Of a stretch of DNA of 64,000 bases, positions 15,000 to 24,079 are shown piece by piece. The number at the start of each line of letters is the position of its first letter. The first letter of the stretch is position 1. The position numbers were made by a program, and so were the translations under genes. The stretch spans positions 62,001 to 126,000 of the forward strand of contig JAWKKA010000007.1 in assembly GCA_041393495.1 (NCBI GenBank). The letters are read 5' to 3'. The notes beneath the pieces are model-generated. The model saw nothing but the letters and a program-made list of their open reading frames with translations. It did no database searches and was not told where the DNA came from. The DNA comes from RHKX01 sp041393495 (GTDB lineage: Bacteria; Actinomycetota; Thermoleophilia; Solirubrobacterales; 70-9).

Positions 15000-16367
15000 C
15001 TAGCCGGTCGGAAGCGACGAGCGCGTGACGAACGCGTCGAACGGCTGCGTCAGCGCCCGAACCTCGCGCTCGCGCCGGATCGACCGGGCGAGCTTCCCGG
15101 TCAGCTTCACGGTCGGCACCTTCGCCGCCGGGCCGCCCGCCGACGGCGGCTTCCAGCCGAAGTTGAACCGCGCCTTGCTCTGTGCCTTCCCGCCCAGGGC
15201 CTTCAGCGTGACGGTGCCCGCGCAGCGGCTGTCGAAGTCGTCCCGTCGCCGGATCGTCACCGCGGCCGTCCGTCCCCGCACGTCAACGTCCGTCGCCCGC
15301 ACGTCGCAGGCGATCGACGCCTTCTTCGTGCAGTGCTTGCCGGGCGAGCTCGCAGGCAGCGGCGGCCGCGGCTCGCCGCGGCTGCACATGACCTTCTCGA
15401 GGCGCATCGGTTGCGCGGACATGATCCCGTCGACGCCGAGGTCGAAGAGGCCCTTCATCGTCGGCTCGTCGTCGATCGTCCAGACGTGGACCCCGTAGCC
15501 GTCGCCGTGGGCCCTGGCGACGAACTGCGGCGTGACGACCGGGATGCCGTTGAACGTCGGCGGGACCTGGAACACCTTCGAGCCCGGCGGCGGCGGGATG
15601 TTGCCGAGGACGTAGCCGGCGACGCCGTTCGTCGCCGGGGCGGTGTCGATCTTCGGCGCCAGCTCGTGGAAGCGCGCGAGCGCCGCGTCGTTGAAGGATG
15701 CGACCACGATCCCGCGCGTCCGGCCGAGCTCGTTGAGGTAGTCGGCGAGAACCTCGGCGTTGTGCACGTAGGAGGCGACGTTCTCCTTGGACTCGCCCTT
15801 GATCTCGATGTTGATCGGGGTGTCGGGGTAGCTCTTCATCACCTCCGGGAGGCTCCTGATCCGGAAGTCCGCGGGCCCGTAGCCGGGCGGTGGCTTCACC
15901 TCGCCGGTGCGGACGCCGCGGAACGGATAGTCGGAGTCGGGGCGATCGGAGTGGTCGGTGCCCTCGCCCGGGACCGTCCAGTAGCCGGCGTCGAGCTTCT
16001 CGATCTGGGCCAGCGTCATGTCGTAGACGCTGCCCGTCCCGTTCGTCGTCCGGTCGACCGTCGAGTCGTGGATGACGACGATCTTGCCGTCCCTGGTGAC
16101 GTGGATGTCGGTCTCGAGCATGTCGGAGCCGAGCCGCATCGCCCGTTCGTAGGCGTACATCGTGTTCGATGGAGCTTCGTCCTCGCCGCCCTGGTGGGCG
16201 ATGTTGAGGGCGCGGAGCTTGGTCCAGTCGGTCGGGCCGGCGGCGGCGCCGGGAGCCACGACCAGCGCGGTCACGGCGACGATCGCCAGGATCAGGCCCG
16301 GCAGCGCCGAGATCGCCGGCGCGATCGTTCGTCGGGTCGATTCCGCTCCGGCGCGGTGGTCCCTCAT
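15000..16367 (-). CDS. Secreted glycerophosphodiester phosphodiesterase-like protein
   Basis: 455 aa from the ATG at 16367. A signal peptide (hydrophobic 14-38) directs export. GDPD barrel motifs: NIAHQGGEDEAPSNT near 56, METDIHVTRDGKIVVIHD near 80-97, TTNGTG, INIEIKG near 160 and VHVWTIDDE near 268. The usual HRG is HQG here, so the phosphate-contacting Arg is replaced by Gln. After residue 320 comes a roughly 130-aa extension with several Cys (CSRGEP, HCTKK, IACDV) resembling a beta-rich wall-associated module. Substrate may be glycerophosphodiesters or teichoic-like polymers; activity is uncertain given the Arg change. Confidence 0.82.
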   Translation of the reverse strand: MRDHRAGAESTRRTIAPAISALPGLILAIVAVTALVVAPGAAAGPTDWTKLRALNIAHQGGEDEAPSNTMYAYERAMRLGSDMLETDIHVTRDGKIVVIHDSTVDRTTNGTGSVYDMTLAQIEKLDAGYWTVPGEGTDHSDRPDSDYPFRGVRTGEVKPPPGYGPADFRIRSLPEVMKSYPDTPINIEIKGESKENVASYVHNAEVLADYLNELGRTRGIVVASFNDAALARFHELAPKIDTAPATNGVAGYVLGNIPPPPGSKVFQVPPTFNGIPVVTPQFVARAHGDGYGVHVWTIDDEPTMKGLFDLGVDGIMSAQPMRLEKVMCSRGEPRPPLPASSPGKHCTKKASIACDVRATDVDVRGRTAAVTIRRRDDFDSRCAGTVTLKALGGKAQSKARFNFGWKPPSAGGPAAKVPTVKLTGKLARSIRREREVRALTQPFDAFVTRSSLPTG

Positions 16368-16375
16368 CGTCGAGG

Positions 16376-16381
16376 AGTCTA
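16376..16381 (-). promoter_or_regulatory. Candidate -10 box (TAGACT) for the GDPD-like gene
   Basis: Ends 8 nt before the ATG at 16367 on the minus strand, with no ribosome site between. Confidence 0.42.
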
Positions 16382-16563
16382 TGGCCGCCCGCGTGACGTG
16401 TTCGTGCTCCCCGGACCCTCTCCGCCGCTGAGCGCAGCGACGCCGGCGCCGGCCACCGCCGGCAGATGGCACGGAATCGCGGCAAGCGGAGTCGACGAGC
16501 GCGCCGCCGCTGCCTTCGGCAGATCGCCCCGGTCGCGGTTGGCCACGCCGGCCGCTTGCCGGC

Positions 16564-17208
16564 TCAGGCGAGCGCCGGCTCCGGCTGCTCGGCCTCGACC
16601 GGCCCGCAGGTCTCGCGGATCGCTGCCGCCGCCCGGTCGAACTCCTCGTCGGCCATGACCGGCACGCCCTCGAAGGGAAGCTCGCGGTCGATCTCGACCC
16701 ACGAATGGCAGCCGATGTGCTCGTCGCGGACCCGGACGGTGACCGGCCGGGGGATCCGGTGGACCTTGAGCAGCAGGACGTGCAGGGGGTGCGTGCGCTT
16801 CCAGCGCAGCCGCTTGCGGGCGTAGTCCTGGGTCCAGACGTGGTAGGGGCTCAGGGCATCGACGATGCGGGGGTCCTCGGTCGTGAAATGGTCGGCGACC
16901 TCAGCCCAGGCGCGGATCCGGACGCGATCCGGTTGCGGGATGCCGCCGTCCTGAAGCAGCGCCCGCGGCGGCGGCTCCTCGTCCGGCCAGACCCCCTCCT
17001 CGAGGGCCCGGCGAAGCTCCGGATGGTGTGACTCGCGGACGAGGTCGTTCCGCTGGTGGTCGAACGTGGGATAGAGGAAGAACCGCTCGTGCTCGAGCTC
17101 GAAGTGCTTGTTCTCCTCGCGAATGCCGCCCTTGCGAAGGGTGACGAGCTGCTCCCCCTCGGCAAGCGCGCGCACCGTGACGGACCATTCCTTGAAAGCG
17201 ATTGGCAT
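16564..17208 (-). CDS. DUF1802 family protein
   Basis: 214 aa, cytoplasmic. The start (FKEWSVTVRALAEGEQLVTLRKGGIRE) and the central HERFFLYPTFDHQ match DUF1802, a family of unknown role often annotated only as conserved hypothetical. It has an RNA/DNA-mimic-like mix of acidic and basic segments and no enzyme motif I can name. A TAGACT box at 17308-17313 would give a leader of about 90 nt. No operon partner. Confidence 0.75.
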   Translation of the reverse strand: MPIAFKEWSVTVRALAEGEQLVTLRKGGIREENKHFELEHERFFLYPTFDHQRNDLVRESHHPELRRALEEGVWPDEEPPPRALLQDGGIPQPDRVRIRAWAEVADHFTTEDPRIVDALSPYHVWTQDYARKRLRWKRTHPLHVLLLKVHRIPRPVTVRVRDEHIGCHSWVEIDRELPFEGVPVMADEEFDRAAAAIRETCGPVEAEQPEPALA

Positions 17209-17420
17209 GGTTTTCAGCGTCCGGGGTCGTGGTTTCGGGGCGGGATCGCGCGGCTCGGACGAGGCGACCCGGCCGGGGCCGCTCTGGGGCCCGCTCGGAG
17301 GGCCGCGAGTCTAGAGGAGCCGAACCTCAACGGCAAATAAGTTGCGACCCGCACATTGTCTTGCACGCGGCGACCTCCGCATCAATCCGGGTGCCGATGC
17401 GGCGCCCTCGCCCGCGGCGG
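17209..17420. other. Interval between DUF1802 and hyuB
   Basis: About 210 bp without a gene. It contains the DUF1802 upstream TAGACT box (17308-17313, minus strand) and an AT-richer patch (AAATAAGTTGCG near 17334). No terminator for hyuB is obvious. Confidence 0.4.
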
Positions 17421-18962
17421 TCAGCCGCCGTCGCCCGCCGGGCCGAGCCCGCCGCCGCCCGGCGTCTCGATCGTGAGCACGTCTCCCGGGCCCATCGTGC
17501 CCTGGCACTTCGCCGGCAGCGGCTCACCGTTGAGCGTGTTCCGGCCCGGGGCGCCGTCGCCGCCGCCATCGCGGCCTCGCGGGGCGCGGGCGCGGCGCTC
17601 GGTGATCAGCGAGAACCGGAGCGGCGCGAGCGCCTCGAACGAGCGGACGACGCCGTCGCCGCCACGATGTCGGCCAGCGCCGCCGCTACCACGCCTGATC
17701 GCCAGCTCGGTGATCCGCAGCGGCAGCTCGCCCTCGAGCGCCTCCACCGGCGTGTTCAGGGTGTTCGACATCGCGACGTGGACGGCGCTGGGGCCGGGGC
17801 CCGAACGGCACGCGCCCTGGCCCCCGCCGATCGTCTCGTAGTAGGTGAGCTCCTCGGCGTCGCCGCGGCCCGCGAAGGTCAGGTTGTTCATCGTCCCCTG
17901 CCCCTGGGCGGGGCCCGCAGCGACGTCGCCGAGCGCCGCGAAGACGAGGTCGGCGACCCGGCTCGAGGTTTCGACGTTGCCGGCGGCGACGGCGGCCGGC
18001 GGCAGGGCGTTGAGGACCGATCCGGCCGGGGCGTCGATCGTGACCGGCCGGAAGGCGCCGGCGGAGGCGGGGGCGTCGGGGTCGGTCAGGGCCCGGATCG
18101 CGAACAGCGTCGCCGCCCTGGTGACCGGCATCGGGCAGTTCAGGTTGCCCTCGACCTGGGTGGCCGAGCCGGCGAAGTCGACCCCGATCCGCTCGCCCGC
18201 GACCGCGACCGCGACGCGCAGCGGGATCGCGCCGCCCCCGGCCGCCTCGAGCTCGTCGGCGGCCTCGTAGACGCCGTCGGCGAGGGCGGCGATCGCGCTC
18301 CGGCTGCGGCGCTCGGCGTAGTCGAGCACGGCCGCCATGCCGGCCCGGAGCCGTTCGGCGCCGATTCGCCCGGCGAGCTCGGCGACCCGCATCGCCCCGC
18401 GCCGGTTCGCGGCACGCTGGGCGCGCAGGTCGGCGAGCCGCTCGCTCGGACGGCGCATCCGCGCGGCGATCCGGGCGAGATCCTCGTCGTCGACCCGCTG
18501 CGGCTCGATCACCACGCCCTCCTCGGCGAGCGTTCGTGAGTCGGCCGGCATGCTGCCGGGGGTCGGCCCGCCGACGTCGGCGTGGTGGGCGCGGCTTGCG
18601 ACCCAGCCGGCGAGCCCGTCGGCGAGCAGCAGCGGCGAGATGAGCGTGATGTCGGGTAGATGGGTGCCCCCGTGGAAGGGATCGTTGAGGATCCAGAGAT
18701 CGTCGGCGGCGATCGGCCCGCCACCGGCAAGCGCCGCTACCGACTCGACCGCGGCGGGCATCGACCCGAGGTGGACCGGGATGTGCTCAGCCTGCATCAC
18801 GAGCTCGCCACCGGCGTCGAACAGGGCCGTCGAGCAGTCGTGGCGCTCCTTGATGTTCGGCGAGTAGGAGGCGCGAACGAGAACCGCGCCCATCTCGTCG
18901 CAGATCGCGCGCAGCCCGCCGCTCAGGACCTGCAGCTCGATCGGGTCGACGGCGCCGGTCAT
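17421..18962 (-). CDS. hyuB: Hydantoinase B/oxoprolinase subunit
   Basis: 513 aa from the ATG at 18962, which overlaps the hyuA stop (ATGA). Matches HyuB/hydantoinase_B: LVRASYSPNIKERHDCSTALFD near 28-48, HIPVHLGSMP near 62, LNDPFHGGTHLPD near 90-103, HHADVGG near 124 and RHRGGDG near 440. With HyuA it forms an ATP-dependent hydrolase of cyclic amides such as N-methylhydantoin, 5-oxoproline or related rings. The C-terminus is Gly-rich (TPGGGGLG), as usual for the family. The substrate cannot be told from sequence. Confidence 0.92.
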   Translation of the reverse strand: MTGAVDPIELQVLSGGLRAICDEMGAVLVRASYSPNIKERHDCSTALFDAGGELVMQAEHIPVHLGSMPAAVESVAALAGGGPIAADDLWILNDPFHGGTHLPDITLISPLLLADGLAGWVASRAHHADVGGPTPGSMPADSRTLAEEGVVIEPQRVDDEDLARIAARMRRPSERLADLRAQRAANRRGAMRVAELAGRIGAERLRAGMAAVLDYAERRSRSAIAALADGVYEAADELEAAGGGAIPLRVAVAVAGERIGVDFAGSATQVEGNLNCPMPVTRAATLFAIRALTDPDAPASAGAFRPVTIDAPAGSVLNALPPAAVAAGNVETSSRVADLVFAALGDVAAGPAQGQGTMNNLTFAGRGDAEELTYYETIGGGQGACRSGPGPSAVHVAMSNTLNTPVEALEGELPLRITELAIRRGSGGAGRHRGGDGVVRSFEALAPLRFSLITERRARAPRGRDGGGDGAPGRNTLNGEPLPAKCQGTMGPGDVLTIETPGGGGLGPAGDGG

Positions 18963-20944
18963 CCCGCCTCCCCGCTGCGGGTCGCGACGATCGTCCCGAC
19001 GCGGTCGACCCGGGCGCGCCAGCCGTGCGAAACCAGGAAGGTCGTCTCCGGCAGCTCGAACACGCACGGCCCGGCGGCCGCGAACCCGGCGGGCGGCTCC
19101 CCCGCGATCACCTCGACCGGCTCGGCCCCGCTCGCGAAGTGGGCGGTCCGCCGCGAGCGCCGGGGTGGATCGCCGTCGGCGGCGGGGAGCTCGAAATCGC
19201 TGAGCGGCTCGCGCGCGGCGACCCGGACGTTGACGAGCTCGATCTCGGCGCCGTCCTCGCGGTAGCCGTAGCGGCGCTCGTGCTCGGCCGCGAAGTCCTC
19301 GAGGAGCGCCGCCGGGTCCGGCTCGAGGGCTCCATCGATCGGCAGCTCGAAGGACTGGCCGCGGTAGCGGAGCTCGAAGATCGCCTCGAGCATCGCCCCG
19401 GGCTCGTACTCGAGGCCCGCGAGCGCGGCGCGCACGGCGGCCGCGATGCCGGCGGCGGTCAGCTCCGGAGCCGACAGCATCACCGTCCTGGTCGTGTCGC
19501 GACGACGCTCGGCGCAGACCAGCCCGAGCGCCGACAGCACGCCGCCCGAGCGCGGGCAGAGGACCCGGTCGATGCCGATCTGATCGGCGATCCCGGTCGC
19601 GTGCAGCGGCCCGGCCCCGCCGAACGGGAGCAGGTCGAAGCGGCGCGGGTCGATGCCGCGCTCGACCGTGATCACCCGCAGTGCCCTGACCATCTCGTGG
19701 TTGGCGACGGAATGGATCCCGGCTGCAGCCTCGAGCAGCCCGAGGCCGAGCGACTCCGCAAGCGCTCCGACCGCATCCTCGGCGGCGCCGGGGTCGAGCG
19801 TGACCCCGCCGGCGAGGCCGGCGTCGGGGTCGAGGTAGCCGAGCAGCAGGTTGGCGTCGGTGACCGTCGGCTCGGTGCCGCCCTGGCGATAGCAGGCCGG
19901 CCCCGGCTCGGCGCCGGCCGAGCGCGGCCCGACCCGGAGCGCGCCGCCGGGATCACGCCAGGCGATCGATCCGCCGCCGGCGCCGACCGTGTGGACGTCG
20001 ACCATCGGCAGCTGGATCGGCCGTCCGTCGAACTCGCGCTCCTCGGTCCGACCGACCCGCCCCCGCTCGACGACGCAGACGTCGCAGGACGTTCCGCCCA
20101 TGTCGAGCCCGAGCGCGTCGCCGTTGCCGGATGCCCCGGCGAGCAGGCTCGCGCCCACCGCGCCGCCGGCCGGGCCGCTGAGGACGCTCCAGGCGCCCCC
20201 CGCGGCTGCGCGCGCGGCATCGGTGACGCCGCCCGAGGACTGCATCACGAGCGGCTCGGGGATGCCGATCTCCCGGCAGCGCCCGGCGAGCCGGCGCAGG
20301 TAGCCGTCGAGCAGCGGCGAGAGGTAGGCGTCGAGCGTCGTCGTCGCGCAGCGCTCGTACTCGCGAAACCGCGGCAGGACCTCCGAGGAGACGGAGACGT
20401 GGAGGTCGGCGAAGCGTTCGCGCAGCGCCGCGGCGAGGCGCTGCTCGTGGCTGGGATCGGCGAACGCGAAGAGCAGGCAGACGGCGACCGCTTCGGGCGC
20501 GAGGCGCGCGACCTCGTCGCAGACCCGCTCGATCTCGCCGTCGGACAGGGGCTCGACGATCCCGTCGGGACCGACCCGCTCGGCGACGCCGATCCGCAGC
20601 TCGGGAGGGGAGAGCGGGGGCGGGCGATCCTCGCAGAGGCGGTAGAGGGATGGACGGTTCTGGCGGGCGATCTCGAGCAGGTCCGTGAACCCCGCGGTCG
20701 CGATCAGGGCGGTGCGGGCGCCGCGGCGCTCGAGCAGCGCGTTCGTGCCGACGGTCATCCCGTGGGCGAACCGCTCGATCCCGACGGGGTCGGCGCCGGC
20801 CCGCTCGAGCACCGCCGCAATCACGGTCGCGACGCCGCGCGACTGGTCGGCGGGCGTCGACGGGGCCTTGGCGGTGTGGATCCGGACGCCGTCCGTGAGG
20901 ACGGCGTCGGTGAACGTCCCTCCTACGTCGACGCCGAGCAGCAC
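18959..20944 (-). CDS. hyuA: Hydantoinase A/oxoprolinase subunit
   Basis: 661 aa, GTG start. The N-terminal GVDVGGTFTDAVL is the ASKHA-fold phosphate loop of HyuA; GMTVGTNALLERRG near 65, MQSSGGV near 233, SGPAGGAVGA near 255, LDMGGTSCDV near 280 and HTVGAGGGS near 317 follow. It activates the cyclic amide with ATP, and the HyuB partner opens the ring. It is the first gene of the hyuAB pair, with 4-base overlap to hyuB and 25 bp from the next minus-strand gene. Length is normal for the family (about 680-700, slightly short). Confidence 0.93.
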   Translation of the reverse strand: MLLGVDVGGTFTDAVLTDGVRIHTAKAPSTPADQSRGVATVIAAVLERAGADPVGIERFAHGMTVGTNALLERRGARTALIATAGFTDLLEIARQNRPSLYRLCEDRPPPLSPPELRIGVAERVGPDGIVEPLSDGEIERVCDEVARLAPEAVAVCLLFAFADPSHEQRLAAALRERFADLHVSVSSEVLPRFREYERCATTTLDAYLSPLLDGYLRRLAGRCREIGIPEPLVMQSSGGVTDAARAAAGGAWSVLSGPAGGAVGASLLAGASGNGDALGLDMGGTSCDVCVVERGRVGRTEEREFDGRPIQLPMVDVHTVGAGGGSIAWRDPGGALRVGPRSAGAEPGPACYRQGGTEPTVTDANLLLGYLDPDAGLAGGVTLDPGAAEDAVGALAESLGLGLLEAAAGIHSVANHEMVRALRVITVERGIDPRRFDLLPFGGAGPLHATGIADQIGIDRVLCPRSGGVLSALGLVCAERRRDTTRTVMLSAPELTAAGIAAAVRAALAGLEYEPGAMLEAIFELRYRGQSFELPIDGALEPDPAALLEDFAAEHERRYGYREDGAEIELVNVRVAAREPLSDFELPAADGDPPRRSRRTAHFASGAEPVEVIAGEPPAGFAAAGPCVFELPETTFLVSHGWRARVDRVGTIVATRSGEAG

Positions 20945-20969
20945 CGGCCCATTACATCGGGCCGGGGCC

Positions 20970-21443
20970 TCAGGCGACGAGCTGGAGGTCCTCCTCGGCG
21001 TCGAGCGTCACGTCCTCATCGGCGTCGAGCGCCACGTCCTCCTCGAGATGCTTGTGGGAAGGGCAGTAGTCGCGTCCGGGCAGCGGCTCGCGCTGGCACG
21101 GCGTTCCCCGGCGCGTGTGTGCCTTGCATTCGCGGTCGACGAGCTGGGCGAGCTCCTCGGGCGGCACCTGATCGAGGTAGCGGATCGCCAGCTTGACGTT
21201 GCGATCGACGACCTGGAAGACGAACAGCTGCTCGTTGATCGGGAAGTGGCCGCGCAGCTCGCCGAAGAGCACCTTGGTCGGACGGGCGAAGTAGCGGCGG
21301 TCGTTGAGCAGCCGGCGCATCGTCCCCTCGCACGCCTCGAGGATCTGTTGCCTGCTGGCGCAGCCGGCGTCGCCGGCGCTTCCGATCCGCGGGGCCAGCT
21401 CCCGGTAGATCGATCGGCTGAATTGATACATGGGCTCCCACAA
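20970..21443 (-). CDS. Conserved-looking protein with Cys/His cluster and acidic repeats
   Basis: 157 aa from a TTG; an ATG at 21431 (GGGAG just upstream) may be the true start. Residues about 1-105 look helical, with no known domain (AGCASRQQILEACEGTMRRLL, then an FGELRGHFPINEQLFVFQVVD stretch). Residues about 107-133 hold CKAHTRRGTPCQ and YCPSHKH, a Cys/His set that could bind zinc. The last 25 residues are an acidic eight-residue repeat, EDV-A/T-LDA, three times. No family recognised. It follows nadB-side DNA and precedes hyuA without clear functional link. Confidence 0.62.
   Translation of the reverse strand: MWEPMYQFSRSIYRELAPRIGSAGDAGCASRQQILEACEGTMRRLLNDRRYFARPTKVLFGELRGHFPINEQLFVFQVVDRNVKLAIRYLDQVPPEELAQLVDRECKAHTRRGTPCQREPLPGRDYCPSHKHLEEDVALDADEDVTLDAEEDLQLVA
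20988..21045. repeat. 24-bp in-frame tandem repeat in the 157-aa gene
   Basis: Units start at 20988 and 21012, with a partial third from 21036. They encode the EDVxLDA octapeptide repeat at the protein's C-terminus. Confidence 0.85.
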
Positions 21444-21530
21444 CCTTTCCTTGGTCCGCGGTTACCCCCCCGCAGCCGCAAGTGTGACGAATGGCACATT
21501 GACCGCGCGCCAAGCGACGTTAAGCCTGCG

Positions 21531-23030
21531 TTAAGCCGGGCGCGGCTCGCCATCCGCCGGCCAGCGGTCGAGCCGGACCGAGTCGTCGCCGGCGACGACG
21601 TTGTGGCGCAGATCGAGTCGCGGGTCGACGAGCGGGCGGTCGCGGCGCCGGTGGACGCCACGCGACTCGCGGCGGGCGAGCGCCGAGGCCGCGATCAGGC
21701 GGGCGAGCGGATAGGGATCGTCGAGGAGGCGCTCGAGGCTCGCGGGGTCGCGGACCGGGCCGGCGAGCTCCCAGACGGCCCGGCGGCTCGCGTCGGTCGG
21801 GGCGGGGAACTCGGGATCGGGGTCCGGCTCGGGCGGCGACACCTCGGCGGGCGGGGCCGCCAGCGCCGCCCGGGCCGCGCGGGTGCCGAACACGAAGCAC
21901 TCGCTGAGCGAGTTCGAGGCGAGCCTGTTCGCACCGTGCAGCCCCGTGCAGGCGGCCTCGCCGACGGCGAGGAGGCCGGCGAGGGTGCTGCGTCCGTCGA
22001 GGTCGGTGTGGACGCCGCCGATCAGGTAGTGGGCGGCGGGGGAGACCGGCACCGGGTCGCGGGCCGGATCGACCCCGATCGCCTGCAGCGTCCGGGCGAT
22101 CGTCGGGAAGCGATCCATCGGGACCGGCCGGAGGTCGAGGCCGACCGAGTCGGCCCCGTCGGCCGCCATCCGGTCGAGGATCGCGGCGGTCACCTGATCG
22201 CGCGGCGCCAGCTCGTCGGTGAAGCGACGGCCGTCGGCGCCGAGCAGCAGGGCGCCCTCGCCGCGCACGGCCTCGGTTATCAACCCGCCGTCGAGCGGCA
22301 GGCCGGGCAGCGCCAGCGCAGTCGGGTGAAACTGGCAGAGCTCGAGGTCGGCGAGCTCGGCGCCGGCGCCATGGCCGAGGATCGCGCCGGCGCCGATCGC
22401 GCCGCGCGGGTTCGTCGTCCGCTCCCAGAGCGCCGCGCCACCGCCGGTGGCGAGGATCGTGGCGGCGGCGGTGACCGGGCCGTGGTCGGTGAGGACGCCG
22501 TAGCAGCGCGAGCCGTCGGACCACAGGGCCAGGGCCGAGGCGCCCTCGAGGATCTCGATCCGCTCGTCGGCGGCGGCGAGCGCGGCGAGGCGACTGGTCA
22601 GCACCCGGCCGGTCTCGGCGCCGCCGGCGTGGACGATGCGCCGGGCCGAGTGGCCGCCTTCGAGGCCGAGCGCGAGCTCGCCGCCGGGCCCGACGTCGAA
22701 GCGGACGCCGCGCCGCATCAGCGACTCGACGGCGGCTGGCGACTCCTCGACGAGCGCCTCGACGGCGGCGGGATAGCAGAGCCCGCGGCCCGCGTTGAGC
22801 GTGTCCTCGGCGTGGCGGGCGGGCGAGTCGTCGTCGGCCATCGCCGCGGCGAGACCGCCCTGCGCGTGGAAGCTCGCCGTCTCGGAGAGGGTCTTCCGCG
22901 AGATCAGCACGACTCGCCCGCCGGCCTCCGCCACCTCGATCGCGGCGTGCAGGCCGGCCGCGCCGGCCCCGACGACGGCGACGTCGACCCGGTCTCGGGC
23001 CGGCGCTCGGGTCTCGCTGCTGGCGGCCAA
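21531..23030 (-). CDS. nadB: L-aspartate oxidase
   Basis: 499 aa, TTG start. FAD-binding VAVVGAGAAGLHAAIE at 17-32, SRKTLSETASFHAQGGLAAA near 44-63 (covering the substrate loop), ILATGGG near 190, and HTDLDGRSTLAGLLAVGEAA near 345 with GLHGANRLASNSLSE near 368. NadB oxidises aspartate to iminoaspartate, the first step of de novo NAD synthesis; its partners nadA and nadC are not in this window. The C-terminal helical domain is shorter and Arg-rich. It shares a 26-bp intergenic region with the divergent HDAC-family gene. Confidence 0.92.
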   Translation of the reverse strand: MAASSETRAPARDRVDVAVVGAGAAGLHAAIEVAEAGGRVVLISRKTLSETASFHAQGGLAAAMADDDSPARHAEDTLNAGRGLCYPAAVEALVEESPAAVESLMRRGVRFDVGPGGELALGLEGGHSARRIVHAGGAETGRVLTSRLAALAAADERIEILEGASALALWSDGSRCYGVLTDHGPVTAAATILATGGGAALWERTTNPRGAIGAGAILGHGAGAELADLELCQFHPTALALPGLPLDGGLITEAVRGEGALLLGADGRRFTDELAPRDQVTAAILDRMAADGADSVGLDLRPVPMDRFPTIARTLQAIGVDPARDPVPVSPAAHYLIGGVHTDLDGRSTLAGLLAVGEAACTGLHGANRLASNSLSECFVFGTRAARAALAAPPAEVSPPEPDPDPEFPAPTDASRRAVWELAGPVRDPASLERLLDDPYPLARLIAASALARRESRGVHRRRDRPLVDPRLDLRHNVVAGDDSVRLDRWPADGEPRPA

Positions 23031-23056
23031 GGCGGCAGTACCGTATCCGCCAGCCG

Positions 23057-24070
23057 ATGGGCCTCTACTACAGCCATCCCTCGTCGCTTCGCCACGACAC
23101 CGGGCCCCATCCCGAGAACCCCGGGCGAATCAGGGCGATCGAGGCGACGCTGGAGGCCGCGGGCTGGCCGTCGCTGGTCCGTGCCGAGGCGCCCGCCGCC
23201 GAGCGCTCGCTGATCGAACGCGTGCACGGCGCCGCCCTGATCGACGCGATCGAGCGGCTCTGCGCCACCGGTGGCGGGGCGATCGACCTCGACACGGTCG
23301 TGGTCCCGGCGTCATGGGAGGCGGCGTTGCGCGCCGCCGGGGCCGCTGCCGAGGCGTCCCGGGCCCTGCTCGCCGGCGAGCACGACTTCGCGTTCTGCGG
23401 GATGCGGCCGCCGGGACACCACGCGGAGTCGAACCGGTCGATGGGCTTCTGCCTGTTCAACAACGCCGCGATCGGCGCCGCGCACGCGATCGCCGAGTGC
23501 GGTGCCGAACGGGTCCTGATCGTCGACTGGGACGTCCATCACGGCAACGGCACCGCCGAGATCTTCGATCGCCGCGACGACGTCCTCTACGCCAGCATCC
23601 ACCAGAGCCCGCTCTATCCGGGCACGGGTGGCCCCGGCGAGATCGGCAGCGGACCGGGGGACGGGATGACGCTGAACCTGCCGGTACCGCCCGGCTCCGG
23701 GGAGAACGAGTTCGTCGGGCTGGTCGAGCACGTCGTCTGCCCGGTCGGGCGTTCGTGGCGCCCCGACCTGATCGTGGTCTCCGCCGGCTACGACGCTCAC
23801 GTCGGCGACCCGCTCGCCAACTGCCTGCTCAAAGAGCAGGACTACGGGACGATGGCTGCGGCGGTTCGCGACCTCGGCGCCGAGGTGGGCGCGCCGATCC
23901 TCGTCTGCCTCGAGGGCGGCTACGACCAACGGGCGCTCGCGGCCTCGGTGCTCGAGACGGTGCACGCGCTGGCCGGCGGCCCGCCCGCCGTCGGCGTCGC
24001 GCCGGCCCCGGTCGTCGCCGCCGCGGTCGAGCGGGTCCGCGCCATCGACCGCTGGCGCGACGCGCTCTGA
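23057..24070 (+). CDS. Histone-deacetylase-family zinc amidohydrolase
   Basis: 337 aa, arginase/deacetylase fold. Catalytic pair RPPGHHAES near 112-121, metal ligands in DWDVHHGNGT near 157-166 (Asp and His) and SAGYDAHVGDPL near 240-251 (Asp), plus a terminal CLEGGYDQRA. Bacterial members include acetoin-utilisation AcuC and acetylpolyamine amidohydrolases, so the substrate is probably a small N-acetyl compound or an acetylated protein such as acyl-CoA synthetase. It is divergent from nadB. Family certain, substrate open. Confidence 0.92.
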   Translation: MGLYYSHPSSLRHDTGPHPENPGRIRAIEATLEAAGWPSLVRAEAPAAERSLIERVHGAALIDAIERLCATGGGAIDLDTVVVPASWEAALRAAGAAAEASRALLAGEHDFAFCGMRPPGHHAESNRSMGFCLFNNAAIGAAHAIAECGAERVLIVDWDVHHGNGTAEIFDRRDDVLYASIHQSPLYPGTGGPGEIGSGPGDGMTLNLPVPPGSGENEFVGLVEHVVCPVGRSWRPDLIVVSAGYDAHVGDPLANCLLKEQDYGTMAAAVRDLGAEVGAPILVCLEGGYDQRALAASVLETVHALAGGPPAVGVAPAPVVAAAVERVRAIDRWRDAL

Positions 24071-24079
24071 CGCGAAGCG

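Noticed and set aside
20951..20956. TGTAAT as a leaderless -10 for hyuA
   Set aside because: Spacing (6 nt) fits, but the second position is G rather than the conserved A, so I left it out of the leaderless set.
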